Below are positions 61,014 through 64,000 of a DNA stretch of 64,000 nt, one piece after another (the stretch's first letter is position 1; every line of letters begins with the position of its first letter). The DNA lies in assembly GCF_004152935.1 (NCBI RefSeq), contig NZ_SETE01000001.1:620001-684000 (forward strand), written 5' to 3'. Source of the stretch: Brumimicrobium glaciale. Its GTDB lineage: Bacteria; Bacteroidota; Bacteroidia; Flavobacteriales_D; Crocinitomicaceae. A program made the position numbers and the translations under genes. The notes beneath the pieces are model-generated. The model saw only the letters and a program-made list of their open reading frames with translations. It was not told the origin of the DNA and did not search any database.

Positions 61014-62228
61014 TTATTCCAATTCAAATTGAGAAAAACTGTATTCATTATTCAATTTTGAACGGGATTTATTCCAAATGTTTATGTGCACAGTTTTGGC
61101 ATTTTTAAATGCTAAGAATTCAGGATTGATAAAGAAATATGAATTCGGTTTTTCTGATAAATCGATACCTTGCCAATGAACTGAATTACCATTTTCATCC
61201 ACCGCTTTAAAAACCAATAATACCTCCTTTTGATAATCACCTTTTAATGTTTTAAATTCAATTAATTGATCCTTTTCCAGCGGAAGATTTAGCGTTAACA
61301 GCGAATGAAACTCTTTGTCATTTGTTTTTACAGATTCATTTTTATGTGATAGTCTTAGCGCTTTTTGACCACTTTGAATCGCTTCAAAAAATTGCATCAT
61401 TGGGATGTTATCACTTTGCATTATTTCAGGAGATAAAACCAAAGCTTCAAAGAATTCATTGGCTGAATTTATCGTCCAAAGATCTTGAATTTTAACTTCG
61501 TTGGGATTAAGGTTTTTCGGTAGATTATGAATGGGAAGAGATAAGTTGATTTGTTCATTGTTGTTTGCTGAAATTGATTCTTCAGTAGGGAAAGGATCTA
61601 CCAAATATGTTTGACCTTTAAATACACTGTCAAAAACCTTAAATTGTTGAGTATTGAAAACCTCAAATATGATTTTAGTTTCAATCTTACTTTCTTGAAT
61701 AAGTCGATTGAGTTTGTCTCTAACAAATATTGAAAAATCTGTGTAATCTTTAAATAAATGTATGGTTTCAAGATTATAGAAAACCTTCATGTCAAAGCAA
61801 ATTAATTTTTCTTTCCATTCTTCTTGCTGCGCTTTTCGTAAAAAATCAGATAACTTAATAAGAGTTGAGTTGTAATGGCATTCACTTATTTTGGAAAGTT
61901 CATCGTCATTGAATAAAGAAAAATTTATCAAAGAACCATTACAATTATAAAGACTGTCATCATGGAAAATCCACAGAGTAGAATCTGCACTGAGTTGTAA
62001 ATCCATTTCGCTTCCATCAATCGAATTTATGGCATTAGCAATGGCTTCCCACGAATTTTCTATCAATTCAATGTTTCCATTTTCATTAATAGTTCCACTT
62101 CCTTTATGACCTATAAAGCTAATGTCTTGAGGGATATTTAGCTCTAAAAAAACATCTGGTTGTTTACTGCAGGATGAAATTAGGAACAGTGAAAAAACAA
62201 GAAAAAAGATTGAGAATAATGATTTCAT
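61014..62228 (-). CDS. Glycerophosphodiester phosphodiesterase-like lipoprotein
   Basis: The 404-residue protein has a lipobox (LISSC, Cys 20). Residues about 35-205 resemble the GDPD domain: ISFIGHKGSG (usually HRG, here HKG), ENSWEA, SEMDLQLSADSTLWIFHDD and FDMKVF. The conserved Arg is replaced by Lys, so activity is uncertain. The C-terminal ~200 residues are probably a beta domain of unknown role. A TACATTTG box lies upstream at 62256-62249. Single gene. Confidence 0.75.
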   Translation of the reverse strand: MKSLFSIFFLVFSLFLISSCSKQPDVFLELNIPQDISFIGHKGSGTINENGNIELIENSWEAIANAINSIDGSEMDLQLSADSTLWIFHDDSLYNCNGSLINFSLFNDDELSKISECHYNSTLIKLSDFLRKAQQEEWKEKLICFDMKVFYNLETIHLFKDYTDFSIFVRDKLNRLIQESKIETKIIFEVFNTQQFKVFDSVFKGQTYLVDPFPTEESISANNNEQINLSLPIHNLPKNLNPNEVKIQDLWTINSANEFFEALVLSPEIMQSDNIPMMQFFEAIQSGQKALRLSHKNESVKTNDKEFHSLLTLNLPLEKDQLIEFKTLKGDYQKEVLLVFKAVDENGNSVHWQGIDLSEKPNSYFFINPEFLAFKNAKTVHINIWNKSRSKLNNEYSFSQFELE

Positions 62229-62396
62229 ATTATACTTTTATTTCGAATCAAATGTAATCTATAAAATTATCAGTTTTTCTCTAAAACTACTATTTATAGA
62301 GAATCAAAGCGAATTATATTAGTTGATTTTAAATGAATAGGCATATCCTTTCACTCAAAACGAAATTTTCCAATCATTAATTAATAGAAATAATGT

Positions 62397-62404
62397 TACT
62401 TTTG
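62397..62404 (+). promoter_or_regulatory. -7 box (TACTTTTG) upstream of the final gene
   Basis: TACTTTTG is 69 bases before the ATG at 62474. No TTG partner at the usual distance. Confidence 0.35.
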
Positions 62405-62473
62405 AAAATGGAGTATAAACTTCGAATTTCTTACTATTAAAGTATTTCCAAAAAAAACTGAATTTCAAGTTAT

Positions 62474-64000
62474 ATGACCAAACAAAAAATCAAAGAATTT
62501 CGATCAGTCGCTGTCATAGCATTGATGTCCTTGATATTGCTTTGGCAAAACATTGAACAATCTCCTTGGAGAGAGAAAGAAGTCATTCAAACAGATGCAA
62601 AAGTTTACCACATCTACTTGCCTGCTACCATAATCAATAAAGATCCTTTTCTTGAACTCGAAACTCCTGATAAAATAAAAAGGTATGGAACGCATACTTC
62701 ACCTATTGGTAGGAATGCCGTGAAAATGAGTATGGGAGTTGCAATGATGAATTTACCATTTTTTTATGGTGGACATCTTTACGCACTTTCCAATGATAAT
62801 TACGCTGTGGATGGTTATTCCGAACCTTATCAATTGGCCATTTCCTTATCGTCTGTTTTTTATATGATTATGGGACTTATTTTCCTTTGGTTAGTTTTAA
62901 AAAGAACGTTTTCGGATTTAATAAGTTTGCTGACTATCCTTTTCATTGGAGTCGGAACAAATTTATATTACTATTCTATTTATGAAACAGGATTGTCACA
63001 TCCTTGTACTTTTTTCTTGCTTTCAGCACTCTTGTATTTGATTCACAATTGGTTAAGTCAAAAAAAGATGTGGAAAAGTATTTTGATGGGTGCGATTTTA
63101 GGTCTAATTGTACTTGTTCGGCCAATTAATATACTTTTTATTCTGCCACTTATACTTTTGTTTAAAACCCAAGATTTAAAGTGGAGCGCTTACTTAAAAC
63201 AACTATTTCTTCCATTTTCTTATGTCTTGGCCATTGTTCTAGGTGGGTTTTTAATCATTTTACCTCAACTCATTTTCTGGAAAATACAAACAGGAAGTCT
63301 TGTGTATTACACTTATGGCGATGAAGGTTTTTTCTGGTCAAACCCGCATATATGGGAAGGCTTGTTCTCGTTTAGAAAGGGTTGGTTCATTTATACTCCT
63401 TTAATGCTTTTTGCGCTATATGGAATGGTCAGATTGTATAAAATTCAAAAGATGTATTTCTGGGCAATTGCATTCTTTTTGCCTCTTTTTTTATACATTA
63501 CATTTAGTTGGTGGAGTTGGTGGTACGGAGGAAGTTTTGGTGCGCGGACACTTATTGATATTCTTCCTTTTATGGCGTTTCCCTTAGCGGGTTTAATTGA
63601 TTGGATTTTTCAAAAAAGATGGCGTTTGATTATTTTAATCATTCCTCTCTATTTCGTTTATGTAAATCTTTATCAATCCTGGCAGTATTCACACAAAATG
63701 CTTCATTACGATTCCATGACTTTTGAAGGATATAAAACAATATTCTTAAAACATTATACACCAGACGAATATTGGGGCCAACTGCGCAAACCTGATTATG
63801 TTAACGCCTTAAAATATGGAATTGAAAAGGTTTCTCTTCCCATACTAAATGACCCTGTTCCCACTTTTTCTGAAGAAGATATTCAAAATATGATTGAATA
63901 TATTAAAACTGATGAAAAATGGATAAAGGAAATTGAACTTAAAGCAATGGATAGAAATCAATCTGTAGATTCAGTCCTTAGGAATCATGTGATATGGTTG
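62474..64000 (+). CDS. Polytopic membrane protein, glycosyltransferase-39-like (partial, 3' end outside window)
   Basis: The frame is open from ATG 62474 to the window edge (509 codons). It starts MTKQKIKEFRSVAVIALMS, with a first hydrophobic segment near 11-25, then a loop, then about ten further membrane segments (FYMIMGLIFLWLVL, ILGLIVLVRPINILFILPLI, YVLAIVLGGFLIILPQ, FFLPLFLYITFSWWSWW). ETGLSHPCTFFLLS and SWWSWWYGGSFGARTLIDIL are motifs resembling dolichyl-phosphate mannosyltransferase-type enzymes. After the last segment a soluble tail includes EEDIQNMIEYIKTDEKWIKE and KAMDRNQSVD, a module I have seen in other Bacteroidota proteins. Substrate unknown. Confidence 0.82.
   Translation, partial: MTKQKIKEFRSVAVIALMSLILLWQNIEQSPWREKEVIQTDAKVYHIYLPATIINKDPFLELETPDKIKRYGTHTSPIGRNAVKMSMGVAMMNLPFFYGGHLYALSNDNYAVDGYSEPYQLAISLSSVFYMIMGLIFLWLVLKRTFSDLISLLTILFIGVGTNLYYYSIYETGLSHPCTFFLLSALLYLIHNWLSQKKMWKSILMGAILGLIVLVRPINILFILPLILLFKTQDLKWSAYLKQLFLPFSYVLAIVLGGFLIILPQLIFWKIQTGSLVYYTYGDEGFFWSNPHIWEGLFSFRKGWFIYTPLMLFALYGMVRLYKIQKMYFWAIAFFLPLFLYITFSWWSWWYGGSFGARTLIDILPFMAFPLAGLIDWIFQKRWRLIILIIPLYFVYVNLYQSWQYSHKMLHYDSMTFEGYKTIFLKHYTPDEYWGQLRKPDYVNALKYGIEKVSLPILNDPVPTFSEEDIQNMIEYIKTDEKWIKEIELKAMDRNQSVDSVLRNHVIWL

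Overview
This window looks like chromosome from an AT-rich member of the Bacteroidota, most likely Flavobacteriales and possibly close to Fluviicola/Crocinitomix. That placement is inference from gene content. The support is: type IX secretion C-terminal sorting domains on two large exported proteins; repeated Bacteroidota promoters (TTG, about 19-20 bases, TAnnTTTG) just upstream of genes; an IPExxxVDY-family gene directly before pyruvate kinase; and almost no Shine-Dalgarno sequences. I found no rRNA, tRNA, CRISPR array, prophage or intact insertion sequence.

Layout. 1-1192: a HigB-like toxin gene followed by a HigA/ImmA-like antitoxin cut by the window edge. 1461-3530: yicC-gmk-nadD. 3944-8503 (minus): hutI followed by a very large TraB/GumN-domain protein. 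8745-10317: prs and the L25 ribosomal protein gene, ended by a clear terminator. 10690-17719: two tandem, equally long (1111-residue) lamin-tail/CotH/T9SS exported proteins, followed by a seven-unit, roughly 120-bp hairpin repeat array and a 123-bp imperfect palindrome. 18826-20136 (minus): ahcY. 20438-23362: a denitrification cluster of copper nitrite reductase with a fused cytochrome c domain, a formylglycine-generating-enzyme-like protein and a SCO copper chaperone. 23363-28823: an M24 peptidase and a RapA-type SWI2/SNF2 ATPase, separated by dispersed repeats. 28824-30503 (minus): a conserved protein of unknown function. 30737-32846 (minus): a small accessory patch with an AAA-type ATPase and unrecognised small genes. 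33141-34580: asnS.

34591-35445 holds a GxxExxY-family gene enclosed by related repeats. 35608-41503: rpoN, a PAP2-like membrane protein, an M48 lipoprotein protease, a cyclase-family hydrolase and a DUF5060/glycosidase-like exported protein. 41570-43454: IPExxxVDY gene and pyk. 44635-45884: an orphan OmpR-type response regulator and an unknown protein. 46064-47978 (minus): sufS-sufE-lipoprotein. 49267-49913: two tandem paralogous small lipoproteins, the first only 57 residues long. 49973-54331 (minus): two exported amidohydrolase-family proteins. 54429-56136: a four-helix membrane protein and hflX. 56625-58914 (minus): SprT-like protein, manC and a zinc-ribbon protein. 58995-60853: MlaE/MlaF-type ABC transporter and an ArsC-like protein. 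61014-62228 (minus): a glycerophosphodiesterase-like lipoprotein. 62474-64000: the start of a polytopic membrane protein open at the window edge.

Most genes are ordinary housekeeping. The unusual material is in the non-coding DNA: a 64-bp perfect palindrome, a tandem hairpin array with compensatory base changes, several copies of an ATTGGCA-ended palindrome in two size classes sharing a core with that array, CGCAGAG-type repeats beside the palindromes, and a nuclease-like GxxExxY gene sitting between two directly repeated copies of a related repeat. These may belong to one repeat family or to interacting families. That link is an inference and the main thing to test.
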